64,000 nt of DNA from Sphingomonas sp. Root720 (GTDB lineage: Bacteria > Pseudomonadota > Alphaproteobacteria > Sphingomonadales > Sphingomonadaceae). Where the stretch lies: positions 475,195 to 539,194 of the forward strand of contig NZ_LMID01000010.1 in the NCBI RefSeq assembly GCF_001428605.1, read 5' to 3'. The position numbers and the translations under genes are program-made. The notes under the pieces were generated by a model. That model saw only the letters and a program-made list of their open reading frames with translations. It was not told where the DNA came from and did no database searches. Below are positions 26,026 to 35,798 of the stretch, piece by piece (positions within the stretch are counted from its first letter, which is position 1; each line of letters begins with the position of its first letter).

Positions 26026-26640
26026 TCAAGCTTCTCCCTGATGATGTCTGTCGCGCAGCCGGACCGGGATCGCGCCGGGCGTCGGCCGGGGCCGGTCGGC
26101 CTCGGGCGCGTCGAGCGGATCGCAGGGCGCGAAGCCGTCGCGGCACCGGCGCGCGAGGATCTGATATTCGCCCTCCCCGTCGGCGCGCCATCCGATCTCG
26201 CCGGCACCCAGGGTGCGGCGGATCGTGGCGGGATCCCCGGCCAGATAGCTGCGCGGCGGCGCGCGCATGTCGGACTTGACGATCGCCCCGGCGCGGATCA
26301 GCGATTCGTCGCCGACCTCGGCTTCGTCGAGGACGATCGAGCGCATGCCGACCAGGACATTCTCTCCCAGCCGCGCGCCATGCACGATCGCGCCATGGCC
26401 GACCGTCGAACCCCGGCCGATGATGCAGTCGCTGACCGACGAGGTGTGGAGGATGCAGCCTTCCTGCACGCTGCTGTCGCCTTCGACGACGACCCGGCCG
26501 AAATCGCCCCGCAGGGTGGCGGTGGCCGCGATATAGCAGCCCGGCCCGATGATCACGTCGCCGACGATCTGCGCCGCCGGATGCACGAAGCTGCTCCGGT
26601 CGACCACGGGCCGAAGCCCTTCGAAGGCGTAGCAGGCCAT
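26026..26640 (-). CDS. Gamma-carbonic-anhydrase-like hexapeptide-repeat protein
   Basis: 204 aa left-handed beta-helix with hexapeptide repeats (VIIGPG, IIGRGS, NVLVGM). The three zinc His of gamma-carbonic anhydrases appear to be present: one in ILHTS and two in VGHGAIVHG. PaaY/CaiE-like and carbonic-anhydrase-like proteins of this type recur in CoA-ester degradation operons, PaaY acting as a thioesterase. The tail after about residue 165 is longer than in short family members. One base separates it from the thiolase stop. Catalytic role not certain. Confidence 0.87.
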   Translation of the reverse strand: MACYAFEGLRPVVDRSSFVHPAAQIVGDVIIGPGCYIAATATLRGDFGRVVVEGDSSVQEGCILHTSSVSDCIIGRGSTVGHGAIVHGARLGENVLVGMRSIVLDEAEVGDESLIRAGAIVKSDMRAPPRSYLAGDPATIRRTLGAGEIGWRADGEGEYQILARRCRDGFAPCDPLDAPEADRPRPTPGAIPVRLRDRHHQGEA

Positions 26641-26641
26641 G

Positions 26642-27790
<1,149 letters not shown>

Positions 27791-27799
27791 CTCTCTTCC

Positions 27800-28813
27800 T
27801 CAATCGAAACTGTGCGCGGGGCCGATCGGCAGGGTCCCGCCGATCACGGCCGCATCGACGCGGGCAAGGTGGAAGGCGCGATCGCCCCAGGCGCCGGCGA
27901 GTGCCCAGGCGCGCTTCATCCAGAAGTGGAGATCGACCTCATAGGTATAGCCCATCGCGCCATGGATCTGGATCGCGACTTCGCCGACCGACCAGGCGAG
28001 GTCGCCCGCGGCGATCTTGGCATGGCTGACATGGACCGGCGCGCTCGCCAGCCGCTGTTCGAGCGCGAGCGCCGCCCGCAGCACCACCGGACGAGCGAAC
28101 TCTACCGCCACCGCCGCGCTGGCGAGGTGATGCTTGACCGCCTGGAAGGCGCCGATCGGCTGGCCGAACTGGGTGCGCAGCTTGGCATAGTCGGTCGCCT
28201 GCGCGAGCATCGCCTCGGCCAGTCCGACACCTTGCGCGGCGGCGAACAGCGCGGCATGGTCGAGCAGCGCCGACGCGGTACCGATGTCGCTCCCCTCTGC
28301 CGCGACCGGGGCGAAGAGGCGGCGCAGCGGATCGACGCTGTCGAGCGGCTCGACCTCTGCCGGGGCGGCCCCGAGCAGCAGGCGGCCGTCACGATCGGCG
28401 AGCAGGTGGGTGGCGCCGTCGAGATCGGCGACCCAGCCGTTGACCGGATGCTGGAGCGCGACCTGCGCCTCGCCGGTGGCGATCGCCCCGAGCAGCGCTT
28501 CCTGCCCGCCGGCCGCCATCAGCAGCGGCGCGGCGACGAAGGCAGCGTCGGCCAGTGGCTCGGCCACGCCGGCGCGGCCCAGCTCGATCGCGATCAGCGC
28601 CGCATCGACCAGCGACAGGCCGAGTCCGCCCTGCGCCTCGGGGACGAGCAGGCCGCGCAGGCCCATCTCGGTCAGGCCCTGGCGAAGCTCGTCCGAGCGA
28701 CGGCTGTCGCTGAGATCGAGCGCGCGGAGCCGCTCCACGCCATGGACGCCCGCCAGATAGTCGCGAACGCCCTCGACCAGTCCGGCCCGGTCCTCGGAGA
28801 TACGGAAATCCAT
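27800..28813 (-). CDS. Acyl-CoA dehydrogenase, small subunit type
   Basis: 337 aa, shorter than a standard acyl-CoA dehydrogenase. RTQFGQPIGAFQAVKH and IQIHGAMGYTYEVD are retained. Start at 28813 (MDFRISEDR). Order here is large then small, opposite to the 24-25 kb pair. The gene is 4 bases downstream of its large partner. It likely contributes half of the flavin and acyl pocket of a heterotetramer. Confidence 0.91.
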   Translation of the reverse strand: MDFRISEDRAGLVEGVRDYLAGVHGVERLRALDLSDSRRSDELRQGLTEMGLRGLLVPEAQGGLGLSLVDAALIAIELGRAGVAEPLADAAFVAAPLLMAAGGQEALLGAIATGEAQVALQHPVNGWVADLDGATHLLADRDGRLLLGAAPAEVEPLDSVDPLRRLFAPVAAEGSDIGTASALLDHAALFAAAQGVGLAEAMLAQATDYAKLRTQFGQPIGAFQAVKHHLASAAVAVEFARPVVLRAALALEQRLASAPVHVSHAKIAAGDLAWSVGEVAIQIHGAMGYTYEVDLHFWMKRAWALAGAWGDRAFHLARVDAAVIGGTLPIGPAHSFD

Positions 28814-28817
28814 GGCG

Positions 28818-29984
28818 TTATCTCGGCAGGCCGAGCAGCCGCTCGGCAATGATGTTGCGCTGGATCTCGTTCGACCCGGCATAGATCGGCCCGGCGAGCG
28901 AGAAGATATAGCCTTCGAGCCAGTCGTTGGCGTGGCCGTCGGCAAGATTGGGGCCGGCCAGCTGGCGGAGCTCGGCGGTGGCGCCGAGCAGCTGCATCGC
29001 GGTGCGGTGCATCGCCCGGTCGAGCTCGGACCAGAAGATCTTGTTGAGGCTGGCCTCGGCGCCGATCTGGCCACCCGCCATGATCTTCGAGGCGACCGCA
29101 TAGGTGTTGTAGGCATAGGCCTGCGTGCCCATCCATGCCGCCATCACCTGCTCGCGCGCGACGGGCGAGGCCTTCGCCTCATGCTCGCGGAACAGCGCCA
29201 CGAGCCGCGCGGCGACCGCCTGGAAGCGCGCCGGGCTGCGCAGCATCAGCCCGCGTTCGAAGCCGGCGGTGGCCATCGCCACGTTCCAGCCCTCGCCTTC
29301 GGCGGCGATGCGGTTTTCGACCGGCACGCGCACCTCGTCGAAGAACAGCTCGGCGAAGCCGGGATCGCCGTGGAACTGGCGGATCGGCCGGCGGGTGATG
29401 CCGGGCGAATCGAGGTCGAACAGGATGAAGCTCAGCCCCTTGTGACGCTGCGAATCCGGATCGGTGCGGAACAGGCCGAAGCCCCAGTCGGCGAAGCTGG
29501 CGCGCGACGACCAGGTCTTCTGCCCGCTGATCACATAATGATCGCCGTCGCGGACCGCCTTCGTCTTGATCGCCGCCATGTCCGATCCGGCATTGGGTTC
29601 GGACCAGGCCTGCGCCCAGATCACCTCGCCCCTCGCCATGGGCGTCAGGAAGCGGGCCTTCTGCTCGTCTGTGCCATATTCCATGATCGTCGGGCCGAGC
29701 AGGAAGATCCCGTTCTGGTTGGCGCGCAGCGGCGCCTTGGCCCGGTAATATTCCTCTTCGAAGATCAGCCACTGGATCAGGTCGAGCCCGCGCCCGCCAT
29801 AGGCTTCGGGCCAGGTGACCATGCCCCAATTGCCCTCGGCCAGCTTGCGCTCCCACGCGACATGCTGGTGGTAGCCGTCCTCGCGCTCGAGCGTGACGAG
29901 CGGACGGGGCGGGACGTTCGCCTCCATCCAGCCACGCACTTCGGCGCGGAAGGCCTGTTGCTCGGCTGTGTAGGCGAGATCCAT
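28818..29984 (-). CDS. Acyl-CoA dehydrogenase, large subunit type
   Basis: 388 aa with SEPNAGSDM near residue 128 and the C-terminal IYAGSNEIQRNIIAERLLGLPR. The MCAD catalytic Glu position is Ala. Begins MDLAYTAEQQAFR. Its start overlaps the crotonase stop (TGATG). Pairs with the gene at 27800. The full-length FAD-binding features make it the probable catalytic subunit. Confidence 0.93.
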   Translation of the reverse strand: MDLAYTAEQQAFRAEVRGWMEANVPPRPLVTLEREDGYHQHVAWERKLAEGNWGMVTWPEAYGGRGLDLIQWLIFEEEYYRAKAPLRANQNGIFLLGPTIMEYGTDEQKARFLTPMARGEVIWAQAWSEPNAGSDMAAIKTKAVRDGDHYVISGQKTWSSRASFADWGFGLFRTDPDSQRHKGLSFILFDLDSPGITRRPIRQFHGDPGFAELFFDEVRVPVENRIAAEGEGWNVAMATAGFERGLMLRSPARFQAVAARLVALFREHEAKASPVAREQVMAAWMGTQAYAYNTYAVASKIMAGGQIGAEASLNKIFWSELDRAMHRTAMQLLGATAELRQLAGPNLADGHANDWLEGYIFSLAGPIYAGSNEIQRNIIAERLLGLPR

Positions 29985-30733
29985 CAGAACTTCGCCGCGT
30001 CGCCGGTCTGGACGAAGGCGTCGCGCGACTTCTGGCTGTCCTCGTGCATGTACATCTCGAAGGTGAAGCCCTGCTCGAACCGGTAGCCATGGTCGACGTC
30101 GCGCGGCTCGATGCCGTTCAGTGCCTGCTTGGCGATGGTCAGCGCCTTGCGGCTCTTGCCCGCGATGATCGCGCAGAAGGCCCGCGCCTCCTCGACCAGC
30201 CGGTCGGCGGGAACCACCGTCTCGACCCCGCCGAGCCGGTACGCTTCCTCGGCCGGGATCCGCCCGCCGGTGAAGAAGGCCGCGCGGACCTTGTGGAGCG
30301 GCAGCATGCGCGACAGGTGGCTTGCACCGCCCATCGCGCCGCGGTCGATCTCGGGCAGCGAGAAATAGGCGTCGTCGGCGGCGATGATCGTGTCCGACGC
30401 GCCGCAGATGCCGATACCGCCGCCGATCACGAAATTATGGACCGCCGTGACGACCGGAACCTCGCAGTCGCGGATCGCCTTGAAGGTCAGATAGTTGCCG
30501 CGGTTGAGCAGCGCGATCCGTTCGGGATGCGCCTGCATCTCCTTGATGTCGACGCCGCCGCAGAAGCCGCGCCCCTCGGCGCGGATCAGCACGACATGAA
30601 CCGACGGATCGCTGCCGATCCTGTGGACGATCGCCGGGATCTCGTTCCACAGCGCGCTGTCGAAGGCGTTGACCGGCGGATGATCGAAGACGATCTCGCC
30701 GATGCGGTCGCGGATATCTGTACGGATCGGCAT
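29984..30733 (-). CDS. Crotonase-fold enoyl-CoA hydratase/isomerase
   Basis: 249 aa crotonase. Oxyanion-hole elements are RGFCGGVDIKEM near residue 55 and IGGGIGICGAS near 100. Start at 30733. Sits between an IpdC-like flavoprotein and an acyl-CoA dehydrogenase pair. In mycobacterial ring C/D degradation a crotonase of this size (EchA20) acts as a ring-opening hydrolase and lies near ipdC, so ring hydrolysis is an alternative to simple hydration. Not distinguishable by eye. Confidence 0.9.
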   Translation of the reverse strand: MPIRTDIRDRIGEIVFDHPPVNAFDSALWNEIPAIVHRIGSDPSVHVVLIRAEGRGFCGGVDIKEMQAHPERIALLNRGNYLTFKAIRDCEVPVVTAVHNFVIGGGIGICGASDTIIAADDAYFSLPEIDRGAMGGASHLSRMLPLHKVRAAFFTGGRIPAEEAYRLGGVETVVPADRLVEEARAFCAIIAGKSRKALTIAKQALNGIEPRDVDHGYRFEQGFTFEMYMHEDSQKSRDAFVQTGDAAKF

Positions 30734-30743
30734 CTTTCTCTCC

Positions 30744-31808
30744 TCAGCCGCCGGCGAGCGCGGCGAGGCGCGCCCGCGCCTCGGTCTCGATCCGGTCGAG
30801 CAGTTCGGCGCAGCTCGGCAGCGCGTCGATGCGGCCGGCGACCAGCCCGGTCGCCAGCAGGCCATGGACGATATCGCCATCGACCACCGCCTTCTGGATC
30901 AGGGTTGGCGCGGCGGCCGCCATCATCGATCCGACCAGACCGCCGTCGCCGTGCGACGCCATCGCGCGCGCCGCCTTGATCAGTTCGCCCCAGCGCGCGC
31001 CGGTGCGGCGCTTCATCGCCAGTCCGCCCTCGATCGCGCGCATCCACAGGCCAATGCGGCCCGATCGCTCGATCCGGTCGAGCAGCGGGGTGCGCACCAT
31101 CCGCTGCGGCATGCCGTCGATCTTGCGGCTGACGACGATGTCGTCGGTGCCGGCCTTCAGGTAGATCGCCTTGGCCGCGTCGGGCACCGGGCTTTCCAGC
31201 GTCATCAGGAATCGCGTACCCATCGCGATACCGGCGGCGCCATAGGCCAGCGCCGCCGCCAGGCCGCGCCCGTCGCTGAAGCCGCCCGCCGCGACCACCG
31301 GCACATGCACCGCGTCGAGCACCTGCGGCAGCAGCACCGTCGTCGCGACCGCGCCGGTATGGCCGCCGCCCTCGCCGCCCTGCACCGTGATCATGTCGCA
31401 GCCGAGCTGGACCATCTTCCGGGCGTGCTTCACCGCGCCGACCGTCGGCATGCAGACGATGCCGGCATCGCGGAAGCGCCCGATCATCTTCGCGTCGGGC
31501 CCGCGGCCGAAACTGACCGCACGGATCTGGTCGGCATTGGCGAGGATCGCATCGACGATCGCCGCCGCGCCCGGCTGGAACATGTGGAAGTTGACGCCGA
31601 AGGGCCTGGCCGTGCGCCGCCGAACCTCGGCGATCGTGGCCGCCGCCTCGTCGGGGGTCATCACCGCCGCGCCGAGGAAGCCGAACGCCCCCGCCTCGCA
31701 CGACGCCGCGACCAGCGGCGGCTCGGCCACCCAGCCCATCGCCGTCTGGACGACGGGCAGGCGGCAGCCGAGCTTCTCGGTCAGCGGGGTCCGGAGCGGA
31801 TCGCCCAT
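30744..31808 (-). CDS. NAD(P)H-dependent flavin oxidoreductase (nitronate-monooxygenase fold, IpdC-like)
   Basis: 354 aa TIM-barrel FMN enzyme of the 2-nitropropane-dioxygenase family. FMN signatures: QGGEGGGHTG near residues 143-152 and AAGGFSDGRG with GIAMGTRFL. Begins with PLTEKLGCRLPVVQTAMGWV. The length equals that of IpdC, which in steroid degradation is a flavoprotein of ring C/D catabolism. Neighbouring crotonase and thiolase fit. A general nitronate monooxygenase is the alternative. Confidence 0.9.
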   Translation of the reverse strand: MGDPLRTPLTEKLGCRLPVVQTAMGWVAEPPLVAASCEAGAFGFLGAAVMTPDEAAATIAEVRRRTARPFGVNFHMFQPGAAAIVDAILANADQIRAVSFGRGPDAKMIGRFRDAGIVCMPTVGAVKHARKMVQLGCDMITVQGGEGGGHTGAVATTVLLPQVLDAVHVPVVAAGGFSDGRGLAAALAYGAAGIAMGTRFLMTLESPVPDAAKAIYLKAGTDDIVVSRKIDGMPQRMVRTPLLDRIERSGRIGLWMRAIEGGLAMKRRTGARWGELIKAARAMASHGDGGLVGSMMAAAAPTLIQKAVVDGDIVHGLLATGLVAGRIDALPSCAELLDRIETEARARLAALAGG

Positions 31809-31809
31809 C

Positions 31810-32991
31810 TCAGCGCTTCACGATCACCGAGGAGCCATGGCCGAACAGGCCCTGGTTGGCGGTGATGCCGACCTTCGCGCCCTCGACCTGCCGCTCGCCG
31901 CCCTGGCCGCGCAGCTGCCAGGTCAGTTCGCAGACCTGCGCCAATGCCTGGGCGGGGACCGCCTCGCCGAAGCAGGCGAGACCGCCCGAGGGATTGATCG
32001 GCATACGGCCGCCGATCCGGGTCGCGCCGTCGCGCAACAGCCCGGCCGCCTCGCCGCGCCCGCACAATTGCAGATCCTCGATCCAGTCGAGCTCGAGCGC
32101 GGTCGACAGGTCGTAGACCTCGGCGACGTCGATATCCTCGGGGCCGATGCCGGCCTCGGCATAGGCCTTGGCCGGCAGCGCCGCACGGAAGCTCTTGGCC
32201 GGCGCCGCGACGGCGCTGTCGGTGGCGAGGTCGGGCATCTCGATCACCGCCGAGGCGAAGGTCGGCGTGACCGTCGAGATCGCGGCGATGCGGGGCGCGT
32301 CGCCCTTGCCGACCCGCTTCGCATAATCGAGGCTGGAGACGATCAGCGCCGCGCCGCCGTCGGAGGTCGCGCAGACGTCCATCAGGCGCAGCGGATCGGC
32401 GACCATCGCCGAGGCCGCGACATCGTCCATCGTGAACTTCTTGCGATAGCGCGCGCGGGGGTTGGTGAAGCCGTGCTCGGCGTTCTTCACCTTCACGCGG
32501 GCGAAATCCTCCTGCGTGTCGCCGTAGATCTCCATCCGGCGGCGCGCATAGAGTGCGAAATAGGTCGGGTTGGTGATCCCGACCCGGAAGCGCAGCCAGT
32601 CGGGATCGTCGGGACGATCGCCCTTGGCCGGGGCGAGGAAGCCCTTGGGCGTGGTGTCGGCGCCGACGACCAGCGCGACGTCGGCCTGCCCCGAAAGGAT
32701 CTTGGCGCGGGCGGCGGCGAGCGCCTGCGAGCCGGAGGCGCAGGCGGCATAGCTGGTGTTGACCTCGGCCCCCTGCCAGCCGAGCGCCTGGGCGAAGGTC
32801 GACCCGGCGACATAGCCCGGATAGCCGCAGCGCATCGTCGCCCCGCCCGACACGAAACCCACGTCGCGCCACGGCACGCCCGCGTCGGCCAGCGCCTCGC
32901 GCGCGGCGGCCACGCCATATTCGACGAAGTTGCGGCCCCATTTGCCCCAGGGGTGCATGCCCACTCCGAGGATCGCGATCTCGCCGCTCAT
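31810..32991 (-). CDS. SCP-x-type thiolase with catalytic Cys
   Basis: 393 aa lipid-transfer-type thiolase. Unlike the homologue at 1682, it keeps a nucleophilic Cys (Cys84 in YAACASGSQA). Further landmarks are VYDLSTALELDWIEDL, NPSGGL and GHGSSVIVKR at the C terminus. It overlaps its DUF35 partner by 4 bases. Likely a beta-ketoacyl-CoA thiolase or acyltransferase for a branched or ring-bearing acyl-CoA. Confidence 0.91.
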   Translation of the reverse strand: MSGEIAILGVGMHPWGKWGRNFVEYGVAAAREALADAGVPWRDVGFVSGGATMRCGYPGYVAGSTFAQALGWQGAEVNTSYAACASGSQALAAARAKILSGQADVALVVGADTTPKGFLAPAKGDRPDDPDWLRFRVGITNPTYFALYARRRMEIYGDTQEDFARVKVKNAEHGFTNPRARYRKKFTMDDVAASAMVADPLRLMDVCATSDGGAALIVSSLDYAKRVGKGDAPRIAAISTVTPTFASAVIEMPDLATDSAVAAPAKSFRAALPAKAYAEAGIGPEDIDVAEVYDLSTALELDWIEDLQLCGRGEAAGLLRDGATRIGGRMPINPSGGLACFGEAVPAQALAQVCELTWQLRGQGGERQVEGAKVGITANQGLFGHGSSVIVKR

Positions 32992-33452
32992 TTCACGTCT
33001 CCCGCGACGGGGCGCCAGTTCCAGGTGGACTTGGTCCCGGGGTCGCCAGCGTCGAGCAGGGTGCCGGGGACCAGCTCCATCTCCATGCCGGCGCGCAGGT
33101 CCTCGACCCCGACGCCGTCGACGACCTGCCCGAGGACGATCATCTTCTCGCGATCGAGTTCGACCGCCGCGATCGCATAGGGGACGAAGGGGTCCGCCGA
33201 GACATAGGGCGCGGGCGGCTGGTAACAGCTGTTGGTGAAGGACCACAGCTTGCCGGTGCGCGACAGGCGGACCTGCTCGAAGCTCTCGCTCGCGCAGTCG
33301 GGATTGCGGCAGAAGCTTTCGAGCTTCGGAAAATAATAGGTGCCGCAGGCGCTGCACCGCGACCCGAGGAGCGCCAGCCCGTCCTCCCCCATCGCGAACA
33401 GGCCGTCCACGACGGGCGCCAGACCGGTGGCGTCCATGCCCTGCTTGTCCAA
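32988..33452 (-). CDS. DUF35 Zn-ribbon/OB-fold protein (thiolase partner)
   Basis: 154 aa with an N-terminal zinc ribbon (CSACG and CRNPDC) and an OB-fold containing LSRTGKLWSF and VPYAIAAVELDREKMIVLGQV. First gene of the long region-D operon and overlapping the thiolase start. The start is TTG at 33452 (GGGAG about 7 nt upstream) or ATG at 33437; neither is decisive. Presumed acyl-CoA-binding subunit of the thiolase. Confidence 0.87.
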   Translation of the reverse strand: MDKQGMDATGLAPVVDGLFAMGEDGLALLGSRCSACGTYYFPKLESFCRNPDCASESFEQVRLSRTGKLWSFTNSCYQPPAPYVSADPFVPYAIAAVELDREKMIVLGQVVDGVGVEDLRAGMEMELVPGTLLDAGDPGTKSTWNWRPVAGDVK

Positions 33453-33580
33453 GCCCCATCTCCCGCATCGTTCGTTGACGGGAGCCTAGGGAGGGGCGGA
33501 AACCTCGCCCATCACCATTTGAGGGGGGCCGGTCGCTTTCGCGAGGGTGCGGCCATTAGAGAGCCCGCGACATCCGCGCT

Positions 33581-33592
33581 CCCCATTTGGGG
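33581..33592. promoter_or_regulatory. CCCCATTTGGGG operator candidate in divergent promoter
   Basis: CCCCATTTGGGG lies between the DUF35 operon (minus) and the SDR gene (plus), 53 bases before the SDR start. Its exact reverse complement recurs at 35706. A third, degenerate relative (CACCATTTGAGGGG, 33513-33526) lies in the same gap. Probable site for the LuxR-type or IclR regulator encoded nearby. Confidence 0.5.
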
Positions 33593-33644
33593 GTTCCGAT
33601 CAGCGATCCCGCGCCTACTGTGCGCGAAAAGGGAGAGCGATCGC

Positions 33645-34409
33645 GTGGCGGACGAAGGCAGGGTGGCATTGGTCACGGGGGGCGGCAAGGGACTGGGCCG
33701 CTCGATCAGCGAGGCATTGCTGGCGGACGGCTGGACAGTCGCGATCTGCGGCCGGCGCACGCCGGAGACGCTGCCGGGCGGCGGCGACCGCCAGGCCTTC
33801 TTCGAGCCCTGCGACGTCCGCAAGCCCGACGAGATCGACGCGATGATCGCGCGGATCGTCGAGCGGACCGGGCGGATCGACCTGCTCGTCAACAATGCCG
33901 GCGGATCGCCGCCGGTCGCGGCGGCCGACGCCTCGCCGCGCTTCAGCGAGGCGATCGTCGCGCTCAACCTGCTCGGCCCGCTCCACATGGCGCGTGCCTG
34001 CCACCCGGTGATGGCGCGCCAGGCCGGGGGCGGATCGATCGTCAACATCGCCAGCATATCGGGCACCCGCCCGTCGCCCGGAACCGCCGCCTATGGCGCG
34101 GCCAAGGCGGGCCTGCTCAACCTCACCGAATCGCTGGCGATGGAATGGGGGCCGACGGTGCGGGTCAATGCGCTGGTCGTCGGGCTGCTCGACACCGGAA
34201 CGGCCGACGGCGATCATTATGGCGGCCCCGACGGGATCGCCCGGATCAACGCGATGCTGCCGATGCAGCGCATGGCGACCGGCCCCGACGTGGCCGCCGC
34301 CGTGACCTTCCTCGCCTCCCCCGCCGCCGCCTATCTGACCGGCGCCCGCATCGCCATCCACGGCGGCGGCGAGCGGCCGATCTTCCTCGACCTCGCCGCC
34401 ACGCCCTGA
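33645..34409 (+). CDS. SDR-family oxidoreductase (GTG start)
   Basis: 254 aa classical SDR. TGGGKGLG cofactor loop, VNNAGGSPP, Ser in NIASISG, and YGAAK. Start is GTG at 33645 with GGGAGAG about 8 nt upstream; upstream in-frame codons do not belong to the fold. C terminus IHGGGERPIF. Divergent from region D and followed by the LuxR regulator 95 bases later, so it may be co-regulated with the long operon. Confidence 0.9.
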   Translation: MADEGRVALVTGGGKGLGRSISEALLADGWTVAICGRRTPETLPGGGDRQAFFEPCDVRKPDEIDAMIARIVERTGRIDLLVNNAGGSPPVAAADASPRFSEAIVALNLLGPLHMARACHPVMARQAGGGSIVNIASISGTRPSPGTAAYGAAKAGLLNLTESLAMEWGPTVRVNALVVGLLDTGTADGDHYGGPDGIARINAMLPMQRMATGPDVAAAVTFLASPAAAYLTGARIAIHGGGERPIFLDLAATP

Positions 34410-34504
34410 GGGCGACGGCCATGCTCGCCCGTCCGGATCGTCCATACCGGCGATTGCCAAGCCTCGCCCCCATGCGCATGATGGCGGCTGGCTTGAAGGA
34501 CGAG

Positions 34505-35650
34505 ATGGCGACCGAGCGGAGCATTGTCGACCCCGACGAACTGATCGGGCTGATCTACCGGGGGCCGCTCGAGGCGACGCCGTGGCAGCAGTTCCTGGGC
34601 AAGCTGGAGGAGCGGATGGGCTGCCTCAGCGCCGGGATGGTGCTGCGCCTCAGCGGCCGCGGCCGGCCGCCGCTGCTGGTCTGGGGGCACCGCCCCGCGC
34701 TCGCCTCGGGGGACGCCGACGAGGCGCGGATGGCCCATGCGACGCTCGGCCATCTCGATCCGCTGCGCAACGCGCTGACCAAGCCCGGCGACATCCACAC
34801 GCTCGACGAGATCATGCCGCGCGAGACGCTGCACGAGAATGAATTCTACCGCCGCGTGCTGCAGCCCTACGGCGTCGAATATGCGCTGGGCATGTACATA
34901 TCCGAGCCCGGCGGCTGGGAATGCAATGTCGGGCTGGTCAACGACGAGGGACGCGGCGATTTCGACGCGCGCGACAAGATGATGCTGGCGCGGCTGCGCC
35001 CGCATCTCGAACAGGCGCTGACCCTCTATTCGCGCATCCAGCGCGACGGATCGGAGCTGCACGCGCTGGCCGACACGCTCGACCGGCTGACCATCTCGAC
35101 GATCATCCTGTCGGGCACCGGGCGGATCGTGCGGATGAACGGAGCCGCGCACCGGCTGGCCGAACGCGGCGACCTGATCGTCACCGACCAGAAGATCGTC
35201 ATCCCCGATCGCACCGAGAACGGCGCGTTCCAGGCGCTGGTCGGGCAGGCGATCGACGCCTGGCGCGCGGGCGAGGCCGGCCGCTTCGCCGAGGGGATGA
35301 AGATCCGCTCGGCCGCCGACGAGCATCTCGGCCTGCTGGTGCGGGGCATCGACTCGCCGACCCCCTTCGTCAGCGACGCCAGCCCCGCCGTCATCCTCCA
35401 CTTCGCCGGCGATACCAGCGAGCGGCCCATCGAACGGCTCGTCACCAAGATCTTCGACCTGACCCCCGCCGAGGCCCAGCTCGCGACCCTGCTGGCGATG
35501 GGCTATAGCCTGGCGCAGGCGGCCGACCGGCTCGACCTCAAGGAAAGCACCGTCCGCACCTATTGCAAGGCGATCCTCGGCAAGGTCGGCGTCGGCCGGC
35601 AGGCCGATCTCGTCCGGCTGATCCTGCGCAGCGTGGCGGTGCTGGGGTAG
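34505..35650 (+). CDS. LuxR-family regulator with PAS-like sensor region
   Basis: 381 aa. The C terminus (about residues 318-375) is a LuxR/GerE HTH: LTPAEAQLATLLAMGYSLA then LKESTVRTYCKAILGKVGV. The middle has a PAS-like stretch (STIILSGTGRIVRMNGAAHR). No autoinducer-binding or receiver domain is recognised. Start 34505 has AAGGA 4-5 nt upstream; ATG at 34421, 34472, 34478 and 34481 are possible but less well supported. Likely senses a ligand and controls nearby operons. Confidence 0.88.
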   Translation: MATERSIVDPDELIGLIYRGPLEATPWQQFLGKLEERMGCLSAGMVLRLSGRGRPPLLVWGHRPALASGDADEARMAHATLGHLDPLRNALTKPGDIHTLDEIMPRETLHENEFYRRVLQPYGVEYALGMYISEPGGWECNVGLVNDEGRGDFDARDKMMLARLRPHLEQALTLYSRIQRDGSELHALADTLDRLTISTIILSGTGRIVRMNGAAHRLAERGDLIVTDQKIVIPDRTENGAFQALVGQAIDAWRAGEAGRFAEGMKIRSAADEHLGLLVRGIDSPTPFVSDASPAVILHFAGDTSERPIERLVTKIFDLTPAEAQLATLLAMGYSLAQAADRLDLKESTVRTYCKAILGKVGVGRQADLVRLILRSVAVLG

Positions 35651-35656
35651 CGGGCG

Positions 35657-35689
35657 CTCCACTCCCCGCTTCCCCGCCGGGGCGTGGAG
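35657..35689 (+). terminator. Stem-loop downstream of LuxR gene
   Basis: CTCCAC (35657-35662) pairs with GTGGAG (35684-35689), enclosing CCCC-GCC-GGGG (35672-35682). The hairpin begins 6 bases after the LuxR stop. No T-tract, so intrinsic termination is only probable. Confidence 0.5.
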
Positions 35690-35705
35690 ATGCAGGCTCG
35701 ATCCT

Positions 35706-35717
35706 CCCCAAATGGGG
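35706..35717. promoter_or_regulatory. CCCCAAATGGGG operator candidate upstream of IclR
   Basis: CCCCAAATGGGG is the exact reverse complement of the site at 33581 and lies 82 bases before the IclR start. Same motif upstream of two transcription units points to a shared regulator. Confidence 0.5.
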
Positions 35718-35798
35718 ATTGTCCGATTTCTCCAGTGCGGCGACCCTCCGCCGCAGCAGGAAACGCCGCGCAGACGGCGATGACAGCGGGAGAGGCAG

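Noticed and set aside
33587-35650. 687-aa frame that would fuse an SDR-region reading to the LuxR regulator
   Set aside because: The first part is the SDR read in the wrong frame, rich in Arg/Pro; the LuxR protein starts at about 34505 with its own ribosome-binding site.
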